Source: CAZUDO01 sp964618895 (GTDB taxonomy: Bacteria > Desulfobacterota > Binatia > DP-6). Taken from it: a DNA stretch of 64,000 nucleotides. The notes below the pieces were generated by a model, which was not told the DNA's origin, did not search any database, and saw only the letters and a list, made by a program, of their open reading frames with translations. The position numbers were made by a program, and so were the translations under genes. The stretch covers positions 1-64,000 of the forward strand of contig CAZUDO010000105.1 of NCBI GenBank assembly GCA_964618895.1. The letters are read 5' to 3'. How positions within the stretch are numbered: position 1 is the stretch's first letter; every line of letters starts with the position of its first letter. Shown piece after piece: positions 1-7,779 of the stretch.

Positions 1-1
1 G

Positions 2-421
2 GGAGACCAGGATGTCGATGGGGTCCTCGACGGCGTCGATCAGTGCCCCGGGACGCCCACCTTGGATCTGATCTACCAAAGCGGGGATCTGGTGAACCCC
101 CCCGGCTGCAGCGTCTGCCCGTGCGGTGCGCCATGGCCCTCGCACGATGCCTACGTCAGCTGCGTGACCGAGGCAGCGAACCGTCGATACCTGGCCGGCA
201 CGCTGTCGAGTTCCCAGTGGGATGCCGTGCTCCTGCATGCCCAGAACTCCACGTGCGGGAACCCGACCGTCATCCGGTGTTGCACGTGGAAGAGCACCAG
301 GCCGGGGCTCGGCTCCTGCACCATCATGGCGCCCACGAACTGCGTCCCCCGAAGGCTGCGGGTCAAGCGGGCGGCGAACTGGGGCAGCGGCAGCTGCTAC
401 TACAACCCCTGCAACGGATAG
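2..421 (+). CDS. Secreted TSP3-repeat, Cys-rich protein (3' end)
   Basis: The reading frame is open at the left window edge, so only the C-terminal 139 residues are seen. They begin with an Asp-rich calcium-binding thrombospondin type-3 repeat (GDQDVDGVLDGVDQCPGTP). About 100 residues with about a dozen cysteines follow, including CSVCPC and CCTW, which suggests a disulfide-stabilised extracellular domain. The repeat type matches that in the beta-propeller protein at 36-39 kb. I do not recognise the Cys-rich domain, and no enzymatic function can be assigned. Surface or secreted location is inferred from the cysteines and the calcium repeat. The signal peptide, if any, lies outside the window. 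Confidence 0.75.
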   Translation, partial: GDQDVDGVLDGVDQCPGTPTLDLIYQSGDLVNPPGCSVCPCGAPWPSHDAYVSCVTEAANRRYLAGTLSSSQWDAVLLHAQNSTCGNPTVIRCCTWKSTRPGLGSCTIMAPTNCVPRRLRVKRAANWGSGSCYYNPCNG

Positions 422-467
422 GGCGGCCCGCGCCTCGCCCACGCGCCTCAGCCGCGACGCGGCGAGC

Positions 468-489
468 TGTGTCGCTGAACTGCGACACA
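468..489 (+). other. Perfect 8-bp hairpin after the surface-protein gene
   Basis: TGTGTCGC and GCGACACA form an uninterrupted 8-bp stem around a six-base loop, 46 bases past the stop codon. There is no T-run after it, so it is not a canonical intrinsic terminator. It could block 3' exonucleases or assist Rho-dependent ending. The remaining bases up to tRNA-Leu hold nothing else I can name. Confidence 0.3.
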
Positions 490-693
490 TCCGACCCACA
501 CGCAGTCCCACCGGCCCGGAATTGGGGGCGGCCCCGGTAGTCGCCCTCCCGCGCACGTCGGAACGGTGCGGCCTGCGGAACTCGCCCTTTCGCTGGCATA
601 GAACCGAGCCTGTTCCGGGCCGAATTGTGCCCCCCAAAGCTTGGCCTGGGGGCGCAATCGCTGAAAGTAGGCGATATATCTCGGGGTTCGAAA

Positions 694-777
694 TGCGAGG
701 AGGGGGACTTGAACCCCCACGGGTTTTACCCCACTAGCCCCTCAAACTAGCGCGTCTGCCAGTTCCGCCATCCTCGC
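694..777 (-). tRNA. tRNA-Leu (anticodon GAG)
   Basis: This is a class II tRNA with acceptor stem GCGAGGA/TCCTCGC and discriminator A. The anticodon stem CTAGT/GCTAG carries the loop TTGAGGG, which reads GAG and decodes CUC/CUU leucine codons. A long variable arm (TGGGGTAAAACCC) and a T-arm GGGGG-TTCAAGT-CCCCC complete it. The CCA end is not encoded, since TTT follows the discriminator, so it must be added by CCA transferase. It stands alone with no adjacent tRNA. Confidence 0.95.
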
Positions 778-888
778 ACGTGCTTACGAGACCACTGTTC
801 CAGGCCGGCCTCGTATCCACAGGAACCTACCCGAGGACCAGCGGCCGCTCAAGACCTTCAGCCGGACGGGTTGCCCCATCCTCGCCGC

Positions 889-939
889 CTACGCGGATGC
901 TGACCATGGAGCGCCCGAGAGGTCCCGTGGAAGTTTCAC
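889..939 (-). pseudogene. Remnant of a HicA-like toxin gene
   Basis: A GTG overlapping the stop codon of the HicB-like gene (GTGA) opens a frame reading VKLPRDLSG. This is the usual N-terminus of small HicA mRNA-interferase toxins (M-K-L-P-R-D-[LV]-S-G). After about nine matching residues the similarity ends and the frame stops at codon 17. The expected dsRBD-like fold with its catalytic His (G-S-H motif) is absent in all frames I read. The coupled start shows that an intact hicBA pair once stood here. Confidence 0.5.
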
Positions 940-1142
940 GCGGAGATCAGCTCGTCGCGGACGAAATGGAGGCGGATGACCTTCGGAGCTCCGCCTTCGT
1001 CGAAGTGACAGCGTACGGCGTCGCGCACTTGCTCGTGGAGTTCGACGAGCGTGTCTGCCTCGGTGAAGATTGAGGCGCCGAGTGCACGCGCGGTGAAGCC
1101 ACCCTCGGGTGCTTCCTCTACCACGAAGATGATTTCGCTCAT
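936..1142 (-). CDS. HicB-like antitoxin (DUF1902-type), orphaned
   Basis: This 68-residue protein starts MSEIIFVVEEAPEGGFTA. It follows the HicB-like pattern of a short beta-strand start, a central G-G-[FY]-x-A-x-A-L-G turn, a helix (ELHEQVRDAVRCHF) and a terminal strand (KVIRLHFV). HicB proteins bind and neutralise the RNase toxin HicA and repress their own operon. I chose the internal Met because family members begin one or two residues before this strand; a longer form would add 14 residues. The partner hicA directly downstream is broken, so the antitoxin probably persists without a toxin. Small proteins of this type are often misnamed 2-oxoisovalerate dehydrogenase. Confidence 0.65.
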   Translation of the reverse strand: MSEIIFVVEEAPEGGFTARALGASIFTEADTLVELHEQVRDAVRCHFDEGGAPKVIRLHFVRDELISA

Positions 1143-1210
1143 CGACGCTACGCTACCACTTCCCGGAGCTTGGTGCCTGCGCACGTGCTGTCGAGGCCGC
1201 CTGCCGCGTC

Positions 1211-1660
1211 TTACGGCGCCGGCGGCTGCTCGGCCGGAGCCGACGCGTCCGGTGCGGGCGCATCGGCGGGCGCCTCGGTCGCGGGTGCCTCCGCCGCCGG
1301 TGCCGCGTCGGCCTGCGCCGCCGGAGCGCCGGCATCCGCGGCCGGCTCGCTCGGCGGTGTGGCCGGGACAGCCGGTGCCGATGTAGCCGGCAGCTTGTCG
1401 AGCAGGCTCGATGTGGGCGTCCGGCTGGCGCCGTAGGTGAGGATGAGTGACGTGATCATGAACGTGATGGCCGTGCCGGTGGTGAGCTTGGTCAGGAAAT
1501 TACCCGCGCCGCTCGAGCCGAAGAGGGTCTGGCTGCCGCCGCCGAACACGGCGCCCATGTCGGCCCCCTTGCCGGTCTGAAGGAGCACGACCACGATCAG
1601 GAAGAAGCACGCGAGCACGTGGATGACGGGCACCACGTACCCGATCAGCATTGCCACCAT
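1211..1660 (-). CDS. secG: Protein-export membrane protein SecG
   Basis: SecG is the small auxiliary subunit of the SecYEG translocon. The first 80 residues fit the family: a membrane helix near residues 5-27, the loop VVLLQTGKGADMGAVFGGGS with the conserved Q-x-G-K-G-x-G-x-x-F-G-G pattern, and a second helix near 58-76. The last 65 or so residues are an Ala/Pro/Glu-rich tail that makes the protein about twice the size of E. coli-type SecG. A GGAGG ribosome site stands a few bases before the ATG. It is the last gene of pgk-tpiA-secG, nine bases after tpiA, an order common in many bacteria. Confidence 0.9.
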   Translation of the reverse strand: MVAMLIGYVVPVIHVLACFFLIVVVLLQTGKGADMGAVFGGGSQTLFGSSGAGNFLTKLTTGTAITFMITSLILTYGASRTPTSSLLDKLPATSAPAVPATPPSEPAADAGAPAAQADAAPAAEAPATEAPADAPAPDASAPAEQPPAP

Positions 1661-1669
1661 GGTCCCCTC

Positions 1670-2425
1670 CTAGCGGTACTGCACGATGCGCGCAAATCCG
1701 GCGGCATCCAGGCTGGCGCCGCCCACCAGCGCGCCGTCGATGTCGGCTTGGGCCATCAACGTGTCGACGTTGTCGGGCTTGACGCTGCCGCCGTAGAGGA
1801 TGCGGACGCGGCCGGCGACGGCCTCGGACGCGAGCCCGACCAGCTGGCGGCGGATGGCGTGGTGGACGTCCTCGGCCTGGGCGGGGGTAGCGGTGCGGCC
1901 GGTGCCGATCGCCCACACGGGCTCGTAGGCGATCACGCAGCCACCGATGGCGTCCGCGGTGATGCCGGCGAACGCGCCGGCCACCTGGCGCGTGATCACG
2001 GTGGTGGTGGCGTTGGCCTCGCGCTCGGCGAGCGTCTCGCCCACGCACGCGATGGGGACCAGCCCCCCCGCCAGGGCCGCCTGCAGCCGGCGGTTCACGG
2101 TCTCGTCGGTCTCGCCGAAGTACTGCCGGCGCTCCGAATGGCCGATGATCACGTGCGAGCACGCGGCCTCGCGCAGCATGGCGACCGAGACCTCGCCGGT
2201 GAACGCCCCCTTGGACTCCCAGTGGACGTTCTGTGCGGCCAGCCGGATGCGGGTTCCCGTGATGGCGCCCGCCACCGCCTCCAGGGCGGTGAACGGCGGC
2301 GCCAGGATCACCTCGCGATCGGCGAGCTGCCCGACGGTGGCGGCCAACGCCTTCGCCAGCGCGACGGCCTCGCTGCGCGTGCCGTGCATCTTCCAGTTGC
2401 CGGCCAGAATCGGCGTCCGGGTCAT
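1670..2425 (-). CDS. tpiA: Triosephosphate isomerase
   Basis: The enzyme interconverts dihydroxyacetone phosphate and glyceraldehyde 3-phosphate in cytoplasmic glycolysis and gluconeogenesis. The 251-residue length is normal. Visible motifs are NWKMH with Asn10 and Lys12, the electrophile His96 in GHSERRQ, the base Glu168 in AYEPVWAIGTG, and the phosphate-binding YGGSV near residue 212. Its ATG overlaps the pgk stop by four bases, so the two are translationally coupled. Sequence conservation is strong enough that no other assignment is plausible. Confidence 0.98.
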   Translation of the reverse strand: MTRTPILAGNWKMHGTRSEAVALAKALAATVGQLADREVILAPPFTALEAVAGAITGTRIRLAAQNVHWESKGAFTGEVSVAMLREAACSHVIIGHSERRQYFGETDETVNRRLQAALAGGLVPIACVGETLAEREANATTTVITRQVAGAFAGITADAIGGCVIAYEPVWAIGTGRTATPAQAEDVHHAIRRQLVGLASEAVAGRVRILYGGSVKPDNVDTLMAQADIDGALVGGASLDAAGFARIVQYR

Positions 2426-3618
2426 GGCTGGAGTGCCTTCAGCCCCGGGAGCTCGCGGCCCTCGAGAAATTCGAGCGCCGCCCCGCCGCCCGTGGATACG
2501 TGGGTCACGGCGTCGATCTTCCCGGCGCGGCGCAGGGCGGCCACCGAGTCGCCGCCGCCGACCACAGTCGTACCCGTCGAGGCGGCGAGCGCTTCCGCCA
2601 CCGCCATCGTGCCCTTGCTGAAGGCGTCGATCTCGAAGATGCCCATGGGGCCGTTCCAGAAAATGGTGCGGGCCGTGGCCAGCTCGTCGGCGAACAGCCG
2701 GATCGTCCCGGGGCCGATGTCGACGCCGAGGAGGTCGTCGGGGAACGCCTCCGCGGTGACGACCCGGGTGACGGCGCCCGCCTCCGGCTTGTCGGCGGCG
2801 AGGTGGTCCACCGGCAAAAGGACCCGCACTTTCGCCGCCGCGGCGCGGGTGAGTGTCTCGCGCGCCACGTCGAGCCGATCGGCCTCGATGCGCGAGCGCC
2901 CGACCGACTTTCCCTGCGCCTTGAGGAACGTGTACGCCATCGCGCCGCCGATGCAGAACGCCTGCACGCGGCCGAGCAGGTGCTCCAGCACGGCGATCTT
3001 GTCCGACACCTTGGCGCCGCCGAGCACGGCGACGAACGGCGTCGCCGGGTTGCGGAGCAGCGTCGACAGGAAGCCGACCTCGCGTTCGAGGAGGAACCCG
3101 GCCGCCTTGTCCGCGAAGTGGACCGTCATGCCGGCCGTCGAGGCATGGGCGCGATGCGCGGCGCCGAAGGCGTCGTCGATGTACACGTCGGCCAGGCGGG
3201 CGAGCTGCGCGGAGAAGGCCGGGTCATTCTTCTCTTCGGCCGCGTGGAAGCGGAGGTTCTCCAGCAGGACGACTTCGCCGGGCTTGGTGGTGGCGACCAG
3301 CTGTTCGGTGCCCGGCCCGACGCAGTCGGGGGCCAGGTGTACGGGCACGCCGAGCGCGCGGCGCAGGAACTCCGCCACTGATCGCAGGGAGAGCTCTGGC
3401 GTGGCCGTGCCTTTGGGGCGTCCCAGGTGCGAGGCGAGCACCGGCCGCCCGCCGTGCTCCAGCACGTAGCGGACAGTCGGCAGGGTGGCCTCGATGCGGG
3501 TCGCGTCGGAGATCTGGCCGCCGGCGAGCGGCACGTTCAGGTCGGCGCGGATGAAGACGCGCTTGCCGCGGAGATCGAGATCGGTGAGGGAGCGCACGCG
3601 TGATCCGGCGTATTTCAT
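2422..3618 (-). CDS. pgk: Phosphoglycerate kinase
   Basis: The enzyme transfers the acyl-phosphate of 1,3-bisphosphoglycerate to ADP. Its 398 residues are the usual length for bacteria. The N-terminal signature RVFIRADLNVP (residues 20-30), the SHLGRPKG loop near 64-71, VLLENLRFH near 116 and the C-terminal nucleotide loop GGGDSVAAL near 356 are all present. It heads the pgk-tpiA-secG operon, reading away from tolQ. The 122-bp gap must hold both divergent promoters. gap is not adjacent in this window. Confidence 0.98.
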   Translation of the reverse strand: MKYAGSRVRSLTDLDLRGKRVFIRADLNVPLAGGQISDATRIEATLPTVRYVLEHGGRPVLASHLGRPKGTATPELSLRSVAEFLRRALGVPVHLAPDCVGPGTEQLVATTKPGEVVLLENLRFHAAEEKNDPAFSAQLARLADVYIDDAFGAAHRAHASTAGMTVHFADKAAGFLLEREVGFLSTLLRNPATPFVAVLGGAKVSDKIAVLEHLLGRVQAFCIGGAMAYTFLKAQGKSVGRSRIEADRLDVARETLTRAAAAKVRVLLPVDHLAADKPEAGAVTRVVTAEAFPDDLLGVDIGPGTIRLFADELATARTIFWNGPMGIFEIDAFSKGTMAVAEALAASTGTTVVGGGDSVAALRRAGKIDAVTHVSTGGGAALEFLEGRELPGLKALQP

Positions 3619-3662
3619 GGCAGTTTCGGGGCGTCAAGAAACGGCGCCCGGCGCGGCGTCGT

Positions 3663-3691
3663 TTGACTGCCCGGGACCCCTCCGGTACCGT
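3663..3691 (+). promoter_or_regulatory. Candidate sigma-70 promoter for tolQ operon
   Basis: TTGACT, a 17-bp spacer and TACCGT lie about 50 bases before the tolQ start, in the gap between two divergent operons. The -35 matches five of six consensus bases, but the -10 matches only three. No operator-like palindrome was seen. Confidence 0.35.
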
Positions 3692-3740
3692 CCGGCCGGT
3701 GGTGGTGGAGGCGGGGCCGCGGGCGCGGCACACCTGAATC

Positions 3741-4508
3741 ATGCTCCTCGACTTGCTCGGCCTCGGGACGACGCTGGTGGGCGCGCTGGCGGCGCAGGTG
3801 GCTGCGCCGGTGATCGGCCATCAGGACTCCGTCCTCGACATGATGTGGGGCTCCGGGCCGGTCGTGCGCCTGGTGCTCTTCACGCTGATCGTGTTCTCGG
3901 TCGGGTGCTGGGGGATCGCGTTCGCCAAGAGCGTCGAGATGCGGCGCGCTCGCAAGCAGTCGGAGCGCTTCATCGACATCTTCTGGGACGCGAAGAACCT
4001 GTCTGCGATCCAGGCGGCCAGCGCGGACATGAAGGAAAGCCCCGTGGCACAGGTCTTCCGCTCGGGCTACCAGGAGCTGCAGCGCCTCACCAAGGTGAAG
4101 CGTGGCGCCCCGGTCAACGACGAGGACGTGGCGGAGTTCGGCGGCATAGAGAACGTGCAGCGCGCCATGGTGCGCGCCCGCACGCAGGAGATCACCAAGC
4201 TCGAACGCGGGCTCACGTTCCTGGCCACCACCTCCAGCACGGCGCCGTTCATCGGGCTGTTCGGCACCGTATGGGGCATCATGACGGCGTTCCGCGGCCT
4301 GTCTACCGCCACCGGCTCGAGCATCCAGGCGGTCGCCCCCGGCATCGCTGAGGCGCTCATCGCCACCGCCGTCGGCCTGGCCGCCGCCATTCCCGCAGTG
4401 GTCATGTACAACCGCTTCGCCCGGCAGGTGCGGGTGCTCACCGCCGAGATGGACACCTTCGCGTCCGAGTTCCTGAACATCGCCGAGCGGCACTTCCTGA
4501 GCAGATGA
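3741..4508 (+). CDS. tolQ: Tol-Pal proton channel subunit TolQ
   Basis: TolQ is the inner-membrane channel protein of the Tol-Pal machine, which harvests proton motive force to constrict the outer membrane at division. The 255 residues contain an N-terminal membrane helix (about 40-62), a long cytoplasmic loop rich in charged residues, and two further helices. These carry the family signatures TAPFIGLFGTVWGIM (about 170-185) and a Gly/Ala-rich third helix ending AIPAVVMYNRF. It is the first gene of a six-gene operon with tolR, tolA, tolB, pal and cpoB. That context separates it from ExbB, the paralogue used with TonB. Confidence 0.95.
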   Translation: MLLDLLGLGTTLVGALAAQVAAPVIGHQDSVLDMMWGSGPVVRLVLFTLIVFSVGCWGIAFAKSVEMRRARKQSERFIDIFWDAKNLSAIQAASADMKESPVAQVFRSGYQELQRLTKVKRGAPVNDEDVAEFGGIENVQRAMVRARTQEITKLERGLTFLATTSSTAPFIGLFGTVWGIMTAFRGLSTATGSSIQAVAPGIAEALIATAVGLAAAIPAVVMYNRFARQVRVLTAEMDTFASEFLNIAERHFLSR

Positions 4509-4518
4509 GCGCGTAACC

Positions 4519-4941
4519 ATGGCCTTCGACACGGGTTCGGCGGGCAACGACGCCATCTCCCAGATCAACGTCACGCCGCTGGTCGACGTCATGCTCGTCC
4601 TCCTCATCATCTTCATGGTGACCGCTCCCATCCTGCAGCAGGGCATTCCGGTCGACGTCCCCAAGGTGGCAGGTGGCCCGCTCACCGGGCAGGAGGAGCA
4701 ACTGGTGGTCAACGTGGGGAAGGGCGGGGAGACGTACCTCAACGACACGCCGATGCCGCTCGACCAGCTCACCGAGAAGCTGCGCGCCATCGTCGCCGCC
4801 CGGCCCGATCGCCAGCTGTACGTGCGTGCGGACCAGACGGTGCCGTACGGGGTGGTCATGAAGGTGATGGGGGCGGTGCGCGACGCCGGGCTCACGCGGG
4901 TTGGTCTCGTGACCGAGCCGCCGGCCGACCGGCGTAGGTAG
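4519..4941 (+). CDS. tolR: Tol-Pal stator protein TolR
   Basis: TolR is the ExbD/TolR-type partner of TolQ. A single membrane helix near residues 21-41 contains the essential proton-pathway Asp23 in LVDVMLVLLIIF. The remaining 100 residues form the periplasmic domain, with the typical GQEEQLVVNVGKGG strand and a DQTVPYGVVMKVMGAVRDAG helix that binds peptidoglycan in known TolR. The length of 140 residues is normal. It starts ten bases after tolQ and ends six bases before tolA. Confidence 0.95.
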   Translation: MAFDTGSAGNDAISQINVTPLVDVMLVLLIIFMVTAPILQQGIPVDVPKVAGGPLTGQEEQLVVNVGKGGETYLNDTPMPLDQLTEKLRAIVAARPDRQLYVRADQTVPYGVVMKVMGAVRDAGLTRVGLVTEPPADRRR

Positions 4942-4947
4942 GGAAAG

Positions 4948-5910
4948 ATGGCTGTTGCCCCACCGCTCCGGCTGGTGCCCGAGTGGGATGGCCGCTTCAC
5001 GCGTATGCTGGGCGTGTCGGCCCTGGCGCACGCGCTCCTGATCGCCGCCGTGATCGTGGTGGCGGAGCGGAGCGTGCCGGTGTCGCTGCCGGAGGTGGTG
5101 TACACCGTACAGCTGACGGACCCGAACGCGCTCGGCGGGCGCGTACCTGCCGGCGCGCCGGGGCGTGACCACGCCGGCGGGTCCACTGTGGCCCCGAGCC
5201 CGCCACCCAAGGGCGAGCCGCCGGCCGCTGCGCCGGAGGCCCAGGCGAAGGTCGAGCCGGCGGCACCGCCGGAGCCCAAGGTCGAGCCGCCGCCGGCGAC
5301 GGTGCCCCCGCCGCCGAAGGCGCCCGAGGCGAAGCCGCCGGAGCCGGCGCCGGTGGTGAAACAGGCGCCGCCCAAGCCCGAACCGAAGCCCGTGGCCAAG
5401 CCGGAGCCGAAGCCCGTCGCGAAGCCGGGGGGCGCCGCCGCGACGCACGGGCAGAAGACCGGCGACGAGAATGCCCCCCCGCGCGACGCCTACGCCGCAC
5501 TGGCCGAGCGGTGGAAGACCCACCCCGGCGGCGGTCTCGGCGGCCCGGAGGGCGGAACGGGGCCCATCGGCGCCGGTGGTGACGGCAAGGGTGGGGGTGG
5601 TCAACTGGTCGGCATCGAGTTCCTCGCCTACCGCCAGCGTGTCATCAACACGGTCAAGGAACGTTGGTCGAACGTCATCGCACGCCCCGGCCTGGTGGTG
5701 GCGGTGCGGTTCGCGATTGCGCCCGACGGCACCCTGAGCGACATTCGTATCTCCCAGCCCTCGGGCAATACCGCCTACGACACGTCGGCGGTGCGCGCCG
5801 TGCAGCACGCCAGCCCGCTGCCGGCGCCGCCGGCAAAGTACGCGCGCGAGTTCGAGGAATTCGAAATGAAGTTCGAGTCGGAGGAGCGAGGCGGAGGAGG
5901 AGCCGGATGA
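4948..5910 (+). CDS. tolA: TolA-like energy transducer with TonB C-terminus
   Basis: The protein links the TolQR motor to TolB and Pal across the periplasm. One membrane helix at residues 20-39 contains an SALAHALLI motif (Ser-His motif of TolA/TonB). Residues 70-170 are a Pro/Lys/Glu/Ala-rich spacer with tandem PKPEPKPVAKP units. A Gly-rich hinge follows, and residues about 225-312 form a TonB-type C-terminal domain (VVAVRFAIAPDGTLSDIRI). The rigid Pro-rich spacer is more TonB-like than the helical E. coli TolA spacer, so TonB is the alternative name. The operon position favours TolA. The tolB start overlaps its stop (ATGA). Confidence 0.88.
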   Translation: MAVAPPLRLVPEWDGRFTRMLGVSALAHALLIAAVIVVAERSVPVSLPEVVYTVQLTDPNALGGRVPAGAPGRDHAGGSTVAPSPPPKGEPPAAAPEAQAKVEPAAPPEPKVEPPPATVPPPPKAPEAKPPEPAPVVKQAPPKPEPKPVAKPEPKPVAKPGGAAATHGQKTGDENAPPRDAYAALAERWKTHPGGGLGGPEGGTGPIGAGGDGKGGGGQLVGIEFLAYRQRVINTVKERWSNVIARPGLVVAVRFAIAPDGTLSDIRISQPSGNTAYDTSAVRAVQHASPLPAPPAKYAREFEEFEMKFESEERGGGGAG

Positions 5911-7229
5911 CGATGGCGAGACGCGCGCGGCTGGGGAGCCTGGGGCTCGTGGCGGTGGTGGCGCTCGCCACGCACGCGCACGCGGTGGTCACGGGCACGA
6001 TCTTCGGCCCGGGCAGCCAGGCGTTCCCGATCGCCGTGATGCCGCTCAAGAACCTCGGCGGCGACGCCACCGGCACGGTGGGCGCACGCTTCGCCAAGAT
6101 TCTGTCGCGCGACCTCGAGCTGTCCGGCTACTTCAAGCTGGTCGATCCCAAGACCTTCATCGAGAATCCCGAGACCGCGGGCATCACCGCCACCGACACC
6201 GACTTCGTCGGCTGGGCAGCGATCGGCGCGCAGGCGCTGGTGAAGGGGGGCGTGACGCTTTCGGCGGACACGGCGGCGGTCGAGGTGCGGCTGTTCGACG
6301 TTCCCGGGCGCCACGACGTGGCGCAGGCCTCGCGCCGCTTCACCGGCGGCCGGGACGACATCGCGCGCATGGCGCATCGTACGGCCGACTCCATCCTCGA
6401 GTACCTGACCGGCGAGCGGGGGCCGTTCGACTCGCAGATCGCGCTGGTCAGCACCCGGGGCGGGCGCCTGAAGGACATCTACCGCTTCACCTTCGACATG
6501 GACGAGCCCCAGCGCGTCACGGACCAGCGCTCGCTGGTCGTGACCCCGCGCTGGCGGCCGGACAATCGCGCCATCCTGTTCTCGTCGTTCCGGGACCACG
6601 TGCAGCGGCTCTTCCAGGTGGAGCTGCCGTCCAACCGCGTGGCCCGCATGGCCATCGGCCCCGGTCCGACGCTCGATGGGGCCTGGTCGCCGGACGGGTC
6701 GAAGATGCTCGTCACGCGGGTCGAGGACGGCAACTCGGACATCTATCTCCTCGATCGCGGCGGACAGGTCGAGCGGCGGCTCACCGACCACTGGGGCATC
6801 GACGTGTCGCCGGTGTGGGCGCCCGACGCCCGCCGCCTGGCGTTCTGCTCGTCGCGGTCCGGGGCGCCGCAGGTCTACGTGATGAACATCGACGGGTCCG
6901 GCCTCGAGCGCGTGTCGCGTGCGGGCAATTACAACACGTCGCCCGCCTGGTCGCCCAAGGGCGATCGTCTGGCCTGGGTCACGCGGGCAGGTGGTGGCCT
7001 GCAGGTCGTGGTGGCGGGCGGCGACGGCGAGGGGGCTCGCACGATCACCGCGGGCGGAAGCAACGAGAACCCGTCGTGGGCGCCCGACGGGCGGTACCTC
7101 GTCTTCTCGGCGCAGCGCGGTGGACGAGCGCATCTGATGCTCACCGACCGCGATGGAAAGACGGAGAAACAATTGACCCGGGGTGCGGGGGATGATACCT
7201 CGCCAGCGTGGTCGCCGCGGCTCGAGTGA
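5907..7229 (+). CDS. tolB: Tol-Pal periplasmic protein TolB
   Basis: TolB is a periplasmic beta-propeller that binds Pal and the TolA C-terminus. I chose the ATG that overlaps the tolA stop because it opens a clear signal peptide: MTMARRAR, a hydrophobic run, and cleavage after THAHA near residue 26. An alpha/beta domain (residues 30-150) precedes about six propeller blades marked by SPVWAPDARRLAF, SPAWSPKGDRLAW and NPSWAPDGRYLVF. The 440-residue length fits the family. It lies between tolA and pal as in most Gram-negative genomes. Confidence 0.96.
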   Translation: MTMARRARLGSLGLVAVVALATHAHAVVTGTIFGPGSQAFPIAVMPLKNLGGDATGTVGARFAKILSRDLELSGYFKLVDPKTFIENPETAGITATDTDFVGWAAIGAQALVKGGVTLSADTAAVEVRLFDVPGRHDVAQASRRFTGGRDDIARMAHRTADSILEYLTGERGPFDSQIALVSTRGGRLKDIYRFTFDMDEPQRVTDQRSLVVTPRWRPDNRAILFSSFRDHVQRLFQVELPSNRVARMAIGPGPTLDGAWSPDGSKMLVTRVEDGNSDIYLLDRGGQVERRLTDHWGIDVSPVWAPDARRLAFCSSRSGAPQVYVMNIDGSGLERVSRAGNYNTSPAWSPKGDRLAWVTRAGGGLQVVVAGGDGEGARTITAGGSNENPSWAPDGRYLVFSAQRGGRAHLMLTDRDGKTEKQLTRGAGDDTSPAWSPRLE

Positions 7230-7254
7230 GCGCGAGGCGGGGATGGTGGCTGGC

Positions 7255-7779
7255 ATGAGAACTCGATCGAGCATGCGCGTGTTGGCGGCGGTGCTCCTGC
7301 TCGCTCCGCTGCTTGGCGGTTGCGCCAAGAAGAGCGGCCGCGGGGGCCAGGGCGGCGCCGACGGTGCCGGGCTGGGCGAAGAAGGGCTCGCCACCGGGTC
7401 GAGCCTCGACCGTGCCAAGCGTGGGCTCTCTCCGGAAGAGGGCGGCATCTTGGGCGACGTACGCTTCTCGTACGACAGCGCCGAGTTGGACGATGCCGCG
7501 CGCGAAGTCGTGTCGCGCAACCTCGCCTGGCTGCGCGACAACGCGCGCGCCAAGGTCGAGCTCGAAGGACACTGCGACAGCCGCGGCACCATCGAGTACA
7601 ACCTCGGCCTGGGCGCCAAGCGGACCAAGGCCGTGAAGGACTACCTGGCCGGTCAGGGCATCGCCAGCGACCGCATCTCCACCATCAGCTATGGCAAAGA
7701 GCTGCCCGTCTGCCGCGAAGAGACCGACGCCTGCCGGGAGCGCAACCGGCGCGTGCACTCGGTCGTCCTGGGCCAGTGA
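7255..7779 (+). CDS. pal: Peptidoglycan-associated lipoprotein Pal
   Basis: Pal anchors the outer membrane to peptidoglycan. The chosen ATG gives a lipoprotein signal MRTRSSMRVL with lipobox LLGGC and lipidated Cys23. A Met four codons earlier is equally possible and closer to a GAGGCGGGG ribosome site. A Gly-rich linker leads to an OmpA domain (about residues 70-174). Its peptidoglycan-binding signature appears as ELEGHCDSRGTIEYN and LGAKRTKAVKDYL, and the C-terminal ERNRRV is typical of Pal. The stop overlaps the GTG of cpoB. Confidence 0.95.
   Translation: MRTRSSMRVLAAVLLLAPLLGGCAKKSGRGGQGGADGAGLGEEGLATGSSLDRAKRGLSPEEGGILGDVRFSYDSAELDDAAREVVSRNLAWLRDNARAKVELEGHCDSRGTIEYNLGLGAKRTKAVKDYLAGQGIASDRISTISYGKELPVCREETDACRERNRRVHSVVLGQ

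Noticed and set aside
629..657. Inverted repeat CCCCCCAAAGCTTGG with CTGGGGG as a terminator between the first gene and tRNA-Leu
   Set aside because: Pairing is uneven, no T-run follows on either strand, and it is over 200 bases from the nearest stop codon.
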